From Massilia varians (GTDB lineage: Bacteria; Pseudomonadota; Gammaproteobacteria; Burkholderiales; Burkholderiaceae_D): a stretch of DNA of 64,000 nucleotides. The stretch lies in NCBI RefSeq assembly GCF_027923905.1, contig NZ_AP026966.1, forward strand, positions 4,899,001-4,963,000, written 5' to 3'. Position 1 is the stretch's first letter. Every line of letters begins with the position of its first letter. The notes beneath the pieces were generated by a model. It searched no databases, was not told where the DNA came from, and was given only the letters and a program-made list of their open reading frames with translations. Below, piece by piece: positions 37,238 to 46,188 of this stretch. Position numbers and translations under genes: made by a program.

Positions 37238-37678
37238 CTAGTCGGGCCCCTGGAGCGGCATGGTGCGGACCGCGTGCCCGAAGTTGGCCAGCCGCCAGCG
37301 CAGGCGCTCCAGTCCCGGATCCGGCATCGGCACCACCCGCAGCCGCAGCACCCCGTCCGGCAGCGCCGGACAGGGAATCTCCTGCTCGCCCGCCTCTTCC
37401 ACCGGCAGCCTGAACTCGCCCCCCGGCGCCAGCTGCACCGGCCCGAACACCAGCGGCGCCCCAGTGCTATTTTTCAGCAGCAACACGTCCTGCACGCCCA
37501 GGGTCAGGCGCACCGCCGCGGGCGCCTGCTGGCCGCGCCGCACTTCCAGTGGCAGCTCGTGGCTGTCGCCGCGCAGCGGCCACAGCATGCCCCACAACAG
37601 CAGCAGCAGCGCGCCGCCCGCCAGCGCCGCGAGCGGCCAGTGCCGGCGCAGCAGTCCGGCCAGCTCAGGCCATCTCAT
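37238..37678 (-). CDS. Hypothetical single-pass membrane protein
   Basis: 146 residues. A membrane helix (about 14-34, LAALAGGALLLLLWGMLW) is followed by a periplasmic beta-rich domain (RLTLGVQDVLLLKNSTGAPLVFGPVQLAPG). No family is recognised. It precedes the LON gene on the same strand by about 50 bases and may share its transcript. Confidence 0.65.
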   Translation of the reverse strand: MRWPELAGLLRRHWPLAALAGGALLLLLWGMLWPLRGDSHELPLEVRRGQQAPAAVRLTLGVQDVLLLKNSTGAPLVFGPVQLAPGGEFRLPVEEAGEQEIPCPALPDGVLRLRVVPMPDPGLERLRWRLANFGHAVRTMPLQGPD

Positions 37679-37863
37679 GAAGGAAGGGTAAAACGAGGAT
37701 GGTTACACGCCCAGAATGTTGCATAAAGTCAATTTAGGAGATAATACATATTGCTGCACGCGTACAGTGGCGTGCGCCCCAACACAGCAAGGATGCGTAT
37801 CCTACCTGCTTCCGCGCGTTTCCGATCAACCTGCCCCACGGCGCCCTTCGCGCGTACGACCAC

Positions 37864-40122
37864 ATGCCGCAGTCCCAGCCACCCGCCCAGCCCAGCCGCA
37901 TCCCCCTGCCCGGTTCCGGACAGATGCCGCTGCTGCTGGCCCTGCTGGTGTTGCTGATCACCCTGCTCGTCACCTTCAGCGCCTGGAGCAGCGCCAAGCG
38001 CAGCGCCGAGGCGCAGCTGCTCGAGACCTTCGACTACCGCACCCGCGACATGGCCTACAGCATCAGCCGCCGCATGGCGGTGTACGAACAGGTGCTGCGC
38101 GGCGCGCGCGGCTACCTGCGCGGCTCGGTCGAGCTCGACCGGCACGACTGGGCCGAGTACTACGCGCTGCTGCGTCTCGACCAGTCCTTCCCCGGCATGG
38201 AAGCGCTCGGGATCGCCACCATCATCCCACGCCGGCAGCTGGCGGCGCACGAGGCGGCCATGCGGCGCCAGGGCCATCCCGGCTACGTGGTGCGCCCGGA
38301 GGAGCCGCGCGAGAACTATACCGCGATCACCCACATCGAGCCCTTCGGCGGACGCAACCTGCGCGCCTTCGGCTTCGACATGTTCAGCGAGCCGGTGCGC
38401 CGCGCCGCCATGGAACGCGCGCGCGACACCGGCCAGGCGGCCCTGAGCGGCAAGGTGGTGCTGGTCCAGGAAGAGGTCGGGCACGAGGGACCGGGCCGCC
38501 AGCAGGCCGGCACCCTGATGTACCTGCCGGTGTACCGCGACGGCGAACTGGCCGGCACCGTTGACCAGCGCCGCCACGCCATCGTCGGCTGGGTCTATGC
38601 CCCGTTCCGCATGGACGACCTGATGAAGGGGCTGGGCGGCGCCCATTCGACCGACCTCGAAGTCGAGATCCACGACGGCGACCCGGCCGGCGCCGCCAGC
38701 CTGCTGTACCGCTCGCCGAATGCGTCCGACCATCCGGCGCGCCTGCGCGCCAGCGCCCAGATCATCCCGGGCGGGCGCACCTGGACCATCACCATGCGCT
38801 CCAGCGCCGCCCTCGAAAAGAGCCTCGACAGCACGCGCCCGCGCCTGGTGGCGGTCACCGGGATCGGCCTGAGCGTCCTGATCAGCCTGGTGGTCTGGCT
38901 GCTGGCCAGCGAACGGCGCCGCGCGCTGCAGCTGGCGCACGGCATGACGCTGGAGCTGCGCCAGTCGCACGACCGCATCGCCAGCGAACAGAAACGCATC
39001 CAGGTCATCCTCGAGAACGCGCCCGACGCCTTCGTCGCCGTCGACGCCGGCGGCCGCATCACCGACTGGAACGTCCAGGCCAGCCGCCTGTTCGGGCGCA
39101 GCGCGGCCCAGGCCATCGCCCGTCCGGCGGACGAACTGCTGCCGGACGAACACCGTGCATCCTTCCGGGCCGGCTTCGCGGCCTTCGCGCGCAGCGGGCA
39201 GTGCGCGATGCAGGGCGCGCCGACCGAACTGCAGGTGGCCGGGCGCGACGGGCGCCGCATCCCGACCGAAGTGACGGTGGCCTTGATGCCGACCGAGGAA
39301 GGCTTCGGCGCCACCGCGTTCGTACGCGACATCACGCAGCGCAAGGAAACCGAGGCGCGCGAGCAGCAGCGCCAGCAGGGCCTGGTCGAAGCGCGCCAGG
39401 CCCTGGCCCGGGCCCAGAAAATGGAAGCGGTGGGCAAGCTCACCGGCGGCGTGGCGCACGACTTCAACAACATCCTGCACATCATCAGCGCCAACGTGCA
39501 GCTGATCCTGCGCGCCGACGCCAGCCAGCGCAAGCGCCTGCTCAGCATCCTCGACGCGGTCGAGCGCGGCGCCAAGCTGGCCGGCCAGCTGCTCGCCTTC
39601 GCGCGGCGCCAGCCGCTGCACCCGCTCGAAGTCCACGTGGGCGGACTGCTGGAGCGCATGGACAGCCTGGTGCTGCGTGCCGCGGGCGACCAGATCACGC
39701 TGGAAAAGCGCATCCCGCCCGATCTCTGGCCGGTGCTGGTGGACCCCAACCAGCTCGAGAACGTGCTGCTCAACCTGGTGATCAATGCGCGCGACGCGAT
39801 GGAGGGCCAGGGCCGCATCGTGCTGGAACTGAGCAACGTGCACGTCGAGAACAATCCGGACCTGGCGCCGGGCGACTACGTGACGGTGGCGGTCGCCGAC
39901 AGCGGGCACGGCATGCCGCGCGACGTGATGGAACACGCCTTCGAACCCTTCTTCACCACCAAGCCAGAGGGCAAGGGCACCGGCCTGGGCCTGTCGATGG
40001 CGCACGGCTTCGCACGCCAGAGCGGCGGCGACATCCGCCTGGCGAGCGAACTGGGCAAGGGCACGACGGTGACGATCTATTTGCCGCGGCATATGGCCAC
40101 CGCACCAGTCGCCGTGGCCTGA
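37864..40122 (+). CDS. CHASE1-PAS sensor histidine kinase
   Basis: 752 residues. Membrane helix (about 20-40), periplasmic CHASE1 domain (about 80-260: QVLRGARGYLRGS; EALGIATIIPR; ENYTAITHIEPF), second helix (about 333-352). A PAS domain follows (about 380-500), then HisKA with GGVAHDFNNILH, and HATPase (NLVINARDAMEG; DSGHGMPRDV; GKGTGLGLSMAHGF). No receiver domain, so it needs a separate partner. CHASE1 senses an unknown small ligand outside the cytoplasmic membrane. It is transcribed alone, diverging from the 37238-37678 gene. Confidence 0.9.
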   Translation: MPQSQPPAQPSRIPLPGSGQMPLLLALLVLLITLLVTFSAWSSAKRSAEAQLLETFDYRTRDMAYSISRRMAVYEQVLRGARGYLRGSVELDRHDWAEYYALLRLDQSFPGMEALGIATIIPRRQLAAHEAAMRRQGHPGYVVRPEEPRENYTAITHIEPFGGRNLRAFGFDMFSEPVRRAAMERARDTGQAALSGKVVLVQEEVGHEGPGRQQAGTLMYLPVYRDGELAGTVDQRRHAIVGWVYAPFRMDDLMKGLGGAHSTDLEVEIHDGDPAGAASLLYRSPNASDHPARLRASAQIIPGGRTWTITMRSSAALEKSLDSTRPRLVAVTGIGLSVLISLVVWLLASERRRALQLAHGMTLELRQSHDRIASEQKRIQVILENAPDAFVAVDAGGRITDWNVQASRLFGRSAAQAIARPADELLPDEHRASFRAGFAAFARSGQCAMQGAPTELQVAGRDGRRIPTEVTVALMPTEEGFGATAFVRDITQRKETEAREQQRQQGLVEARQALARAQKMEAVGKLTGGVAHDFNNILHIISANVQLILRADASQRKRLLSILDAVERGAKLAGQLLAFARRQPLHPLEVHVGGLLERMDSLVLRAAGDQITLEKRIPPDLWPVLVDPNQLENVLLNLVINARDAMEGQGRIVLELSNVHVENNPDLAPGDYVTVAVADSGHGMPRDVMEHAFEPFFTTKPEGKGTGLGLSMAHGFARQSGGDIRLASELGKGTTVTIYLPRHMATAPVAVA

Positions 40123-40193
40123 ACGCTACGCGAATCGTGCGCGCTTTCAGCGCGTGCTACATTGGGCTGCCTGAACCTGTCCAGGAGGCCCGA

Positions 40194-41483
40194 GTGTCTT
40201 TTTCCGACAATCAGTCCCTTCGACTTCCCGTCGCGCAGGGCGTGCCGCGTACCACCGCCGCCGACAGCAGCCTCGCCTTCCTGCGCGAAGGCTACCCCTT
40301 CTTCCAGCGCCGCTGCGCCGAACTCGACACCGACGTCTTCGGCACCCGCCTGATGGGCCGGCGCGTCATCTGCGTGAGCGGCCACGAGGCCGCGCGCATG
40401 TTCTGGCAGCCGGGCCGCTTCACGCGGCGCGGCGCGATCCCGCCGGGCCCCCTGATGCTGCTGCAGGGCTTCGGCAGCGCCGAGACGCTCGACGGCGAAG
40501 ACCACCGCCACCGCAAGGCAATGATGATGTCGCTGCAAACCACGGCCGACCGCGCGCGCATGGTGACGATCGCGCAGGCAGAATGGCGCGCCCGGGTCGC
40601 CGGCTGGCCCGCCCGGCGCCGCGTGCGCCTGTTCGACGACGCCGAAAGCGTGCTGTGCGCCGCGGCCTGCCGCTGGGCCGGCATCCCTGCCGCGCAGGTC
40701 GACCATGCGCGCCTGACCCGGGAATTCTCCGCCATGATCGACGGCGCCGGCAGCGTGTTCCGGCGCACCCTCCAGGGCCTGCTGCTGCGCAGCCGCACCG
40801 GGCAGTGGGCCAGGGGCCTGGTCGAGGCGGTGCGCACCGGCCAGCTGGCACCGGAACCGGGCAGTCCGCTGGCCGTGATCGCCCGCCACCGCGACCGCGA
40901 CGAACGGCCGCTGGGGGCCGACATCGCCGCCAACGAGCTGATCAACGTGCTGCGTCCGATCGTGGCAGTGGCGCGCTACATCGTGTTCGGCGCCCTGGCG
41001 CTGCACGAGTACCCCGAATGGCGCGCGCGCATCGCCACCGGCGACGAGGCCACGCTCACCGCCTTCGCCCAGGAGGTGCGGCGCTTCTCTCCCTTTTTTC
41101 CGGCGATCGGCGGGCGGGTGCTGGATGCGTTCGACTGGCGCGGCCGGCACTTCGCCGAAGGCACCTGGGTGCTGTTCGACATGCACGGCACCAACCACGA
41201 CCCGCGGCTGTGGCCGGAACCGGAGCGCTTCAGGCCGGAGCGTTTCATGGGCTGGCAGGGCGACGGCTTCGACCTGGTCGCGCAAGGCGCGGGCGACTAC
41301 CTGACCGGGCACCGCTGTCCCGGCGAAGCGATGACGATCGACCTGGTGAAGGCGGCGCTGCACCTGCTCGCCTCGGAAGTGGTGTACACGGTGCCGCGCC
41401 AGGACTTGCGCGTCAATCTGGCGCGCATGCCGGCCATGCCGGCCAGCGGATTCGAGATTCTGGTGGCGGCGCCGGTGCGCTGA
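40194..41483 (+). CDS. CYP152-type cytochrome P450 peroxygenase
   Basis: 429 residues from a GTG start with AGGAGG upstream. The heme-binding region TGHRCPGEAMTIDLVK (Cys375) and NVLRPIVAVARYIVF, with the Arg-Pro pair, are the CYP152 signatures seen in P450 BS-beta, SP-alpha and OleT. There the Arg binds the fatty-acid carboxylate and H2O2 replaces a redox partner. The end NLARMPAMPASGFEIL also matches. No ferredoxin or reductase gene is near, which fits. Expected reaction: alpha/beta-hydroxylation or decarboxylation of fatty acids. The residue at the place of BS-beta Gln85 / OleT His85 appears to be Glu97, by eye. Confidence 0.92.
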   Translation: MSFSDNQSLRLPVAQGVPRTTAADSSLAFLREGYPFFQRRCAELDTDVFGTRLMGRRVICVSGHEAARMFWQPGRFTRRGAIPPGPLMLLQGFGSAETLDGEDHRHRKAMMMSLQTTADRARMVTIAQAEWRARVAGWPARRRVRLFDDAESVLCAAACRWAGIPAAQVDHARLTREFSAMIDGAGSVFRRTLQGLLLRSRTGQWARGLVEAVRTGQLAPEPGSPLAVIARHRDRDERPLGADIAANELINVLRPIVAVARYIVFGALALHEYPEWRARIATGDEATLTAFAQEVRRFSPFFPAIGGRVLDAFDWRGRHFAEGTWVLFDMHGTNHDPRLWPEPERFRPERFMGWQGDGFDLVAQGAGDYLTGHRCPGEAMTIDLVKAALHLLASEVVYTVPRQDLRVNLARMPAMPASGFEILVAAPVR

Positions 41484-41490
41484 ACCCGCC

Positions 41491-43484
41491 TCAGTCCTGG
41501 CTGCGCAGTGCCGGCTGGCCCCGTGCCGGCGCCTGCCTGTGCGCGCTCGCCACGCGGTTGCGCCCATGCGACTTGGCATCGTACATGGCCAGGTCGGCGG
41601 CCCGCAGCAGCTCCTCGGCATCCATGCCGTCGTCCGGGAACAGCGCGATGCCCAGGCTGCCCGAGATGCGGTGCACCAGTTCGCCGTCCTCGAAGGGCTG
41701 GTTCAGCTGGACCAGGATGTTCTCTGCCACCTTGCTCGCGTCAGGCAGCTGGTCGCAGCGCGGCAGCAGCACCACGAACTCGTCGCCGCCGACGCGCGCC
41801 AGGGTATCGGCATCGCGCAGGCCCGCGCGCAGGCGGCGCGCCACCAGTTGCAGCAGGCGGTCGCCGGCCGCGTGGCCGGCTTGAACTTGTCGAGGTCGAA
41901 GTAGATCAGCGCCACCTTGTGCCCGTCGCGGCTGCCCGCGCGGATCGCCTGGCGCAGGCGGTCGCCCAGCAGCACGCGGTTCGGCAGGCCTGTCAGCGCA
42001 TCCTCGTGCGCCATGCGGCGCATGCGCGCTTCTTCGAGCTTGCGCGCGTCGATGTTGGAGAAGGTGCCGACCATGCGCATCGGCTGGCCCAGCTCGTCGC
42101 GTTCGCTGACGGTGCCGCGCGCATCGATCCAGCTCCACTCGCCGCTGCGCTTGCGCACCCGGAACTCGGCCGCGAAGTCCGGGCTGCGCCCGGCCAGGTG
42201 GCTGCGCAGCTGGGTGCGCAGCTGCGGCAGGTCTTCGTGGTGGACGATGGCGTCGAGCGCGCTGCCGTACCAGGAGATCACCGCGCGCTCGGTATCGAGG
42301 ATCATCCGGGCGCGCGCCGACAGCGTGGCCAGGCCGGTGACCACGTCGCAGTCCCACACGCCGTCGCCGGTGGCGGTGAGCGCCAGCTTCCAGCGCGCCT
42401 CGGCGGCGGCCAAGGCCTTGAGGGCGCGGCGGCGCCGTTCGGTGGCGCCGAGCGCGGCCCAGCCCAGCAGGGTGAGCACGAAGGACACGGCGGCGCCGGC
42501 CCAGCTCAGGGCATTGCGCTGCCGGGCGAAGCGCGCCTCGGCATCCTGCACGGCTTCGCCGACCGTCACCACCATGCCGTAGTCGGGCAGCTTGTGCCAG
42601 GCGTAGAAGCGTTCGACCCCGTCGAATTCGCCGACGCGGCGGTAGCTGCCCGTCACCGGGCTATGCGGGGAATGCGGATTGTCCTTCAGGACCAGGCCCA
42701 TGCCATGGCTGGGACTGCCGCGGGTGCTGCGGGCGATCATGGCCCCGTCGGTGCGGAGCAGCGACACCGACGCATGGGGACCGAGGTCGATGTCCTCGTA
42801 GAAGCGCACGAAGTAGTCGGGCGCGACGGCGGCCACGATCACACCCTGCAGGCCGCCGCCGGCGTCGCGGATCGCGCGGCTGAACTGGACCGTCCAGGCA
42901 TTGGTGAGCGGCGAGACCACCGATGAACTCACATAGATGCGATCGTCGCGCGCACCGACATGGGCCAGGTAAGCGGGGTGGGCGCTCAGGTCTCGACCGG
43001 TGAACGAAGGCCCGGCATTGGTATGGACAATCTTCCCTTTCGCGTCGACCACGCTGACCATGATCGGCACCCGGTAGCGCAGGTGACGCACGGTCTCTCC
43101 GGCCGCCCGCGCAAATCCGCCGCGGTCGCGTTGCCAGGTGAGGCGCAACTGGACCAGGGACAGGTCGATGATGCCCACGGTGGCGCGCACTTCCTCGGCG
43201 AAGACGTGCGCATAGTTGCGCAGGTCGCGCATGCTGCCGGCCTTGGCGATCGCGGCGAAGCGCGCCTGCTCCACCGCCACCAGGCCCCAGACGATGGGCA
43301 GCATGACGGCCAGATAAATGGCGAGGTCGCGCAATACCCGCGCTCGGAACAGCGTCGCCAGGCGTGCCCGCAAAGGAGGCTTGGTGGTGGGGGAAGACGT
43401 AGGCATGGACGACGAGCTTGCGGCAACCGTTAGATGGCAATGAGAGGCGAAGCCGGGCGTCTTGCTCGCGCCCGCAAAACTCAT
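41491..43484 (-). pseudogene. Cache-PAS-GGDEF diguanylate cyclase broken by a small deletion
   Basis: From the ATG at 43484: membrane helix (about 55-75), a periplasmic Cache-like sensor (about 80-300), a second helix, and a PAS domain (about 370-490). The GGDEF domain begins normally (HEDALTGLPNRVLLGDRL; ALIYFDLDKFKP). At 41876/41877 the expected VNDxxG segment is missing and the frame shifts: HAAGDRLLQLV and the signature RVGGDEFVVLLP continue in another frame to the stop at 41491. The gap fits a loss of about 16 bases. The lost Asn/Asp loop binds GTP, so even a restored frame would lack activity. The cut frame runs on to a junk tail ending at 41703. Confidence 0.85.
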
Positions 43485-43583
43485 GGATCGCGCCCGTCGT
43501 GGTCACACCCATTATACATACAGTTTCCTACTGGAACTTAATGTTGAAGTAAAATTTGACGATTTCAAGGATTCCTTTTCGTC

Positions 43584-43600
43584 GTGAAAGGATATTTCAC
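43584..43600. promoter_or_regulatory. Inverted repeat in the cyclase/DUF454 intergenic region
   Basis: GTGAAA-GGATA-TTTCAC, 6-bp arms, within the AT-rich divergent region 43485-43677. Confidence 0.3.
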
Positions 43601-43610
43601 AACAAACATC

Positions 43611-43633
43611 TTGATGAAATATTATTTCATCAA
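43611..43633. promoter_or_regulatory. Perfect 23-bp palindrome before the DUF454 gene
   Basis: TTGATGAAAT-ATT-ATTTCATCAA has perfect 10-bp arms and lies 45 bases before the DUF454 ATG. Its core matches the 15-mer at 3813 on the other strand. A dimeric repressor site is likely in form; the regulator is not identified. Confidence 0.5.
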
Positions 43634-43677
43634 TAGATGGCAGCACGGCCTGTCATGACGCATGCTAGAGTGAGATC

Positions 43678-44058
43678 ATGAAACCGATCTACAACGCGGC
43701 GGGAGTGCTGGCGCTACTGCTGGGGATCCTCGGACTGTTCCTGCCCCTGCTGCCGACCACGCCCTTCCTGCTGCTGGCCTCCTGGTGCTTCGCACGGGGC
43801 TCCGAGCGCCTGCACCGCTGGCTGCTGTCGCACCGCGTGTTCGGCGAATACCTGCGCAATTTCGAGGCCGGCCGCGGCATCCCCTTGAAGGCCAAGATCC
43901 TGGCCACAGCCATGCTGTGGGCGTCCCTGCTGATGGCGATGCGCCGCTTCGACAGCCCGGCCATTCCCACCGTGCTGGCCGTGACCGGCGCCTGCGTCAG
44001 CATCTACCTGTGGCGCTTCCTCCCTACCCTGCGCCTGGACCGCTCCGCAAAAACCTGA
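43678..44058 (+). CDS. DUF454 (YbaN-type) inner-membrane protein
   Basis: 126 residues, with the family opening LALLLGILGLFLPLLPTTPFLLLASWCFARGS, where LLPTTPF is diagnostic, then FEAGRGIPLKAKILA and a final pair of helices. The function is not established; some relatives neighbour heme or iron genes. Monocistronic, behind the palindrome at 43611. Confidence 0.9.
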   Translation: MKPIYNAAGVLALLLGILGLFLPLLPTTPFLLLASWCFARGSERLHRWLLSHRVFGEYLRNFEAGRGIPLKAKILATAMLWASLLMAMRRFDSPAIPTVLAVTGACVSIYLWRFLPTLRLDRSAKT

Positions 44059-44107
44059 GCCCGTCCGACAGCACGTTGATGACCATGCCCGAGAGCGCCA
44101 GGGCCGT

Positions 44108-44512
44108 TCAGGAACAGCCGCGCTTGAAGCGTCCCTTGCCATCGGCCGGATAGCTCAGCAGGATCGTATCGGCGCGTCCCTCGGGCATCCAGATGAGTTG
44201 CACATCGCCGCGGTAGGAAGCGTAGTGGTGCGGGCCGACCTCTTGCAGGTAGACCTGGCGACGGTTGTCGAACGTGGCCAGCACATCGTGCTGGAGGTCG
44301 CTCAGTTCCAGGCGACGGCCGTTCGACAAGGCGTAGTGGCCCGCCACTTCGGCGGACAGCTGGGCGCCCGTGGAAACGAAGCCGCCAGAGCCGCCCGCGC
44401 CTTCGCGCTGGGCGACCAGCATGACCATGCCTCCCGCGCCGCACTGGGCGGCGGACGCAAGCGGCGCCGCCAGCAGGCAGGCGGCCGCGATGAGCGGATG
44501 TAAGCTGCGCAT
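44108..44512 (-). CDS. Small secreted hypothetical protein
   Basis: 134 residues. The ATG at 44512 is chosen because GAGGAGGT lies just upstream and a signal peptide follows at once (MRSLHPLIAAACLLAAPLASAA). The mature part has two Cys, one near each end (AAQCGAGG and KRGCS), likely a disulfide, and beta-type strands (RRQVYLQEVGPHHYASYRGDVQLIWMP). No family is recognised. It converges on the DUF454 gene. Confidence 0.8.
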   Translation of the reverse strand: MRSLHPLIAAACLLAAPLASAAQCGAGGMVMLVAQREGAGGSGGFVSTGAQLSAEVAGHYALSNGRRLELSDLQHDVLATFDNRRQVYLQEVGPHHYASYRGDVQLIWMPEGRADTILLSYPADGKGRFKRGCS

Positions 44513-44729
44513 GACACCTCCTCGTGATGAATGAGCTGGCAGCCGCACCATGGCGGCCGTCCTGTCACTCAGACAGCGGAATGGACGGGGAGTGCAAGCT
44601 AGGTCACGTCACTGATTGAATGCATTGAGCGCGATCAAACACACGGCAGATTTGAAGAGGTCACGCAAGCTGACGCCGCATTGCCGGCAATTGCGGATAA
44701 TGGAGGCCTCATCAGCCACGGCGCAATGT

Positions 44730-45704
44730 ATGGAAATCCAGTTCCTCGGCACCTCCTCCGGCGTACCGACCCGGTCGCGCAACATGACGGCGATCGCAAT
44801 CCGCACGCGCGGCGCCCGGCACTGGTCGCTGGTCGACTGCGCGGAAGGCACGCAGCACCGGCTGCTGCGCTCGAATTTGTCGCCGATGAGCCTGCGCGCG
44901 ATCTTCATCACCCACCTGCACGGCGACCACTGCTACGGCCTGCCCGGCCTGCTGGCCAGCGCCGGCATGCTGGGCCGCACGGAAGCACTGAGCATCGTCG
45001 GCCCGCCGGCCCTGCGCGGGATGATCGAATGCGTCATGGAAGCGACGCAGCTGACCCTGCCCTACCCCATCGACTGGGTGGCGGTCGACGCGCTGGCGCA
45101 CAGCGACATCCTGCCCGACCTGCGGGCGCACGCCACCAAACTGTCGCACCGGATCGATTCCTGGGCCTACAGCTTCACCGAGGCGGCGGTGGAACGCAAA
45201 CTCGACATCGGCAAGCTGAAAGCGGGCGGCGTCCCCGCCGGGCCGGCCTGGGGCGAGATCCAGCAGGGGCGCAACCTGGTCCTGCCGGATGGCCGCACCG
45301 TGGTGGCCGAGCAATTTTTGCTGCCGCCGCGCAGGTCGCGCAAGGCGATCATTGCGGGCGACAACGATACACCGGAGCTGCTGGCGCTCGAAGCGGCCGG
45401 CGCGGACGTGCTGGTGCACGAGGCGACCTATACGGAAGCGATCCTGCACAAGGTGGGGCCGGAGCCGCAGCACAGCTCGGCCGCGATGGTGGCCCGGGTG
45501 GCCGAGCAGGCCGGGGTGCCGAACCTGATCCTGACCCACTTCAGCCCGCGCTACCTGGACCCCAAGCAGGGCAAGGCGAATGTCCTGACGCTGGACGACA
45601 TCGAACGCGAGGCGCGCGAGCATTACACGGGCACGCTGGCGCTGGCGCGCGACTTCGCGCGTTACGAGCTCGGGAAGGATGGCAGCCTGCATCCGCTGCC
45701 CTGA
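44730..45704 (+). CDS. rnz: Ribonuclease Z (metallo-beta-lactamase fold)
   Basis: 324 residues from the ATG giving MEIQFLGTSSGVPTRSRN, the usual RNase Z opening. The metal motif THLHGDHCYGLPG (His62 onward), GDNDTPEL, HEATY and LTHFSPRY supply the remaining ligands. The flexible-arm region is present. It trims the 3' end of tRNA precursors or acts as a general endonuclease. An in-frame ATG at 44700 is less likely. It is followed after 20 bases by a small hypothetical gene. Confidence 0.92.
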   Translation: MEIQFLGTSSGVPTRSRNMTAIAIRTRGARHWSLVDCAEGTQHRLLRSNLSPMSLRAIFITHLHGDHCYGLPGLLASAGMLGRTEALSIVGPPALRGMIECVMEATQLTLPYPIDWVAVDALAHSDILPDLRAHATKLSHRIDSWAYSFTEAAVERKLDIGKLKAGGVPAGPAWGEIQQGRNLVLPDGRTVVAEQFLLPPRRSRKAIIAGDNDTPELLALEAAGADVLVHEATYTEAILHKVGPEPQHSSAAMVARVAEQAGVPNLILTHFSPRYLDPKQGKANVLTLDDIEREAREHYTGTLALARDFARYELGKDGSLHPLP

Positions 45705-45724
45705 GCTCGGGCTACAATCCTTGC

Positions 45725-46048
45725 ATGCCTAAAAAAACGCCCATCTTCCCCGGACCGAATACCGCACGCGGCGCCGTGCTCGCCGTGCTGCTGTCGAACG
45801 AAGACCAGTTGGGTAGCGAACCGCTGCGCGGCCGCATCACCCTTGCCGCCATCGTGCGCGCGCTCAAGCGCAAGTACCACTGGCCGATCGAGACCGAAAG
45901 CTTTCCTTCCAACAGCGCGGACGGGCGCGCGACCTGGGCGACGGTGTACAGCCTGCCGGCCGAGGTGATCGCGAAAGCCCTCAATGCCGGCGGGCGCGAC
46001 TGGCTGAAGAGCCGGAAGGCTGGCTCGGCTGGTGATCAAGGAATGTAG
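45725..46048 (+). CDS. Conserved-looking small hypothetical protein
   Basis: 107 residues, basic (LAAIVRALKRKYHWPIETES; RDWLKSRKAG). The pattern of short helices with a following beta pair (ATWATVYSLP) recalls a winged-helix fold, as in phage-derived helix-turn-helix proteins, but no family is recognised. It lies 20 bases after the ribonuclease Z stop and probably shares its transcript. Confidence 0.7.
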   Translation: MPKKTPIFPGPNTARGAVLAVLLSNEDQLGSEPLRGRITLAAIVRALKRKYHWPIETESFPSNSADGRATWATVYSLPAEVIAKALNAGGRDWLKSRKAGSAGDQGM

Positions 46049-46188
46049 CCGGTGGCCCGCGGCGACCTGTGCCGCGACATTCACCAGGCTCAAGCGCCAA
46101 AATCACACAAATCTTCAAGGGCCACAATTGATCTTGTAGATATTCTGCGTGATGATGAGACGATCATCCATTGCGAGCGGGGTCCATC

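Noticed and set aside
41703..41875. Cys/Trp-rich tail of the cyclase as a new domain
   Set aside because: It is out-of-frame translation of the GGDEF region after the deletion; the true sequence continues in the neighbouring frame.
43594..43640. FNR box in TTGAT...ATCAA
   Set aside because: The half-sites are 13 bases apart instead of 4, so FNR spacing is not met; it is better described as a long palindrome.
46100..46188. Sigma-54 promoter before dctA
   Set aside because: No GG-N10-GC element with correct flanks is visible in the gap.
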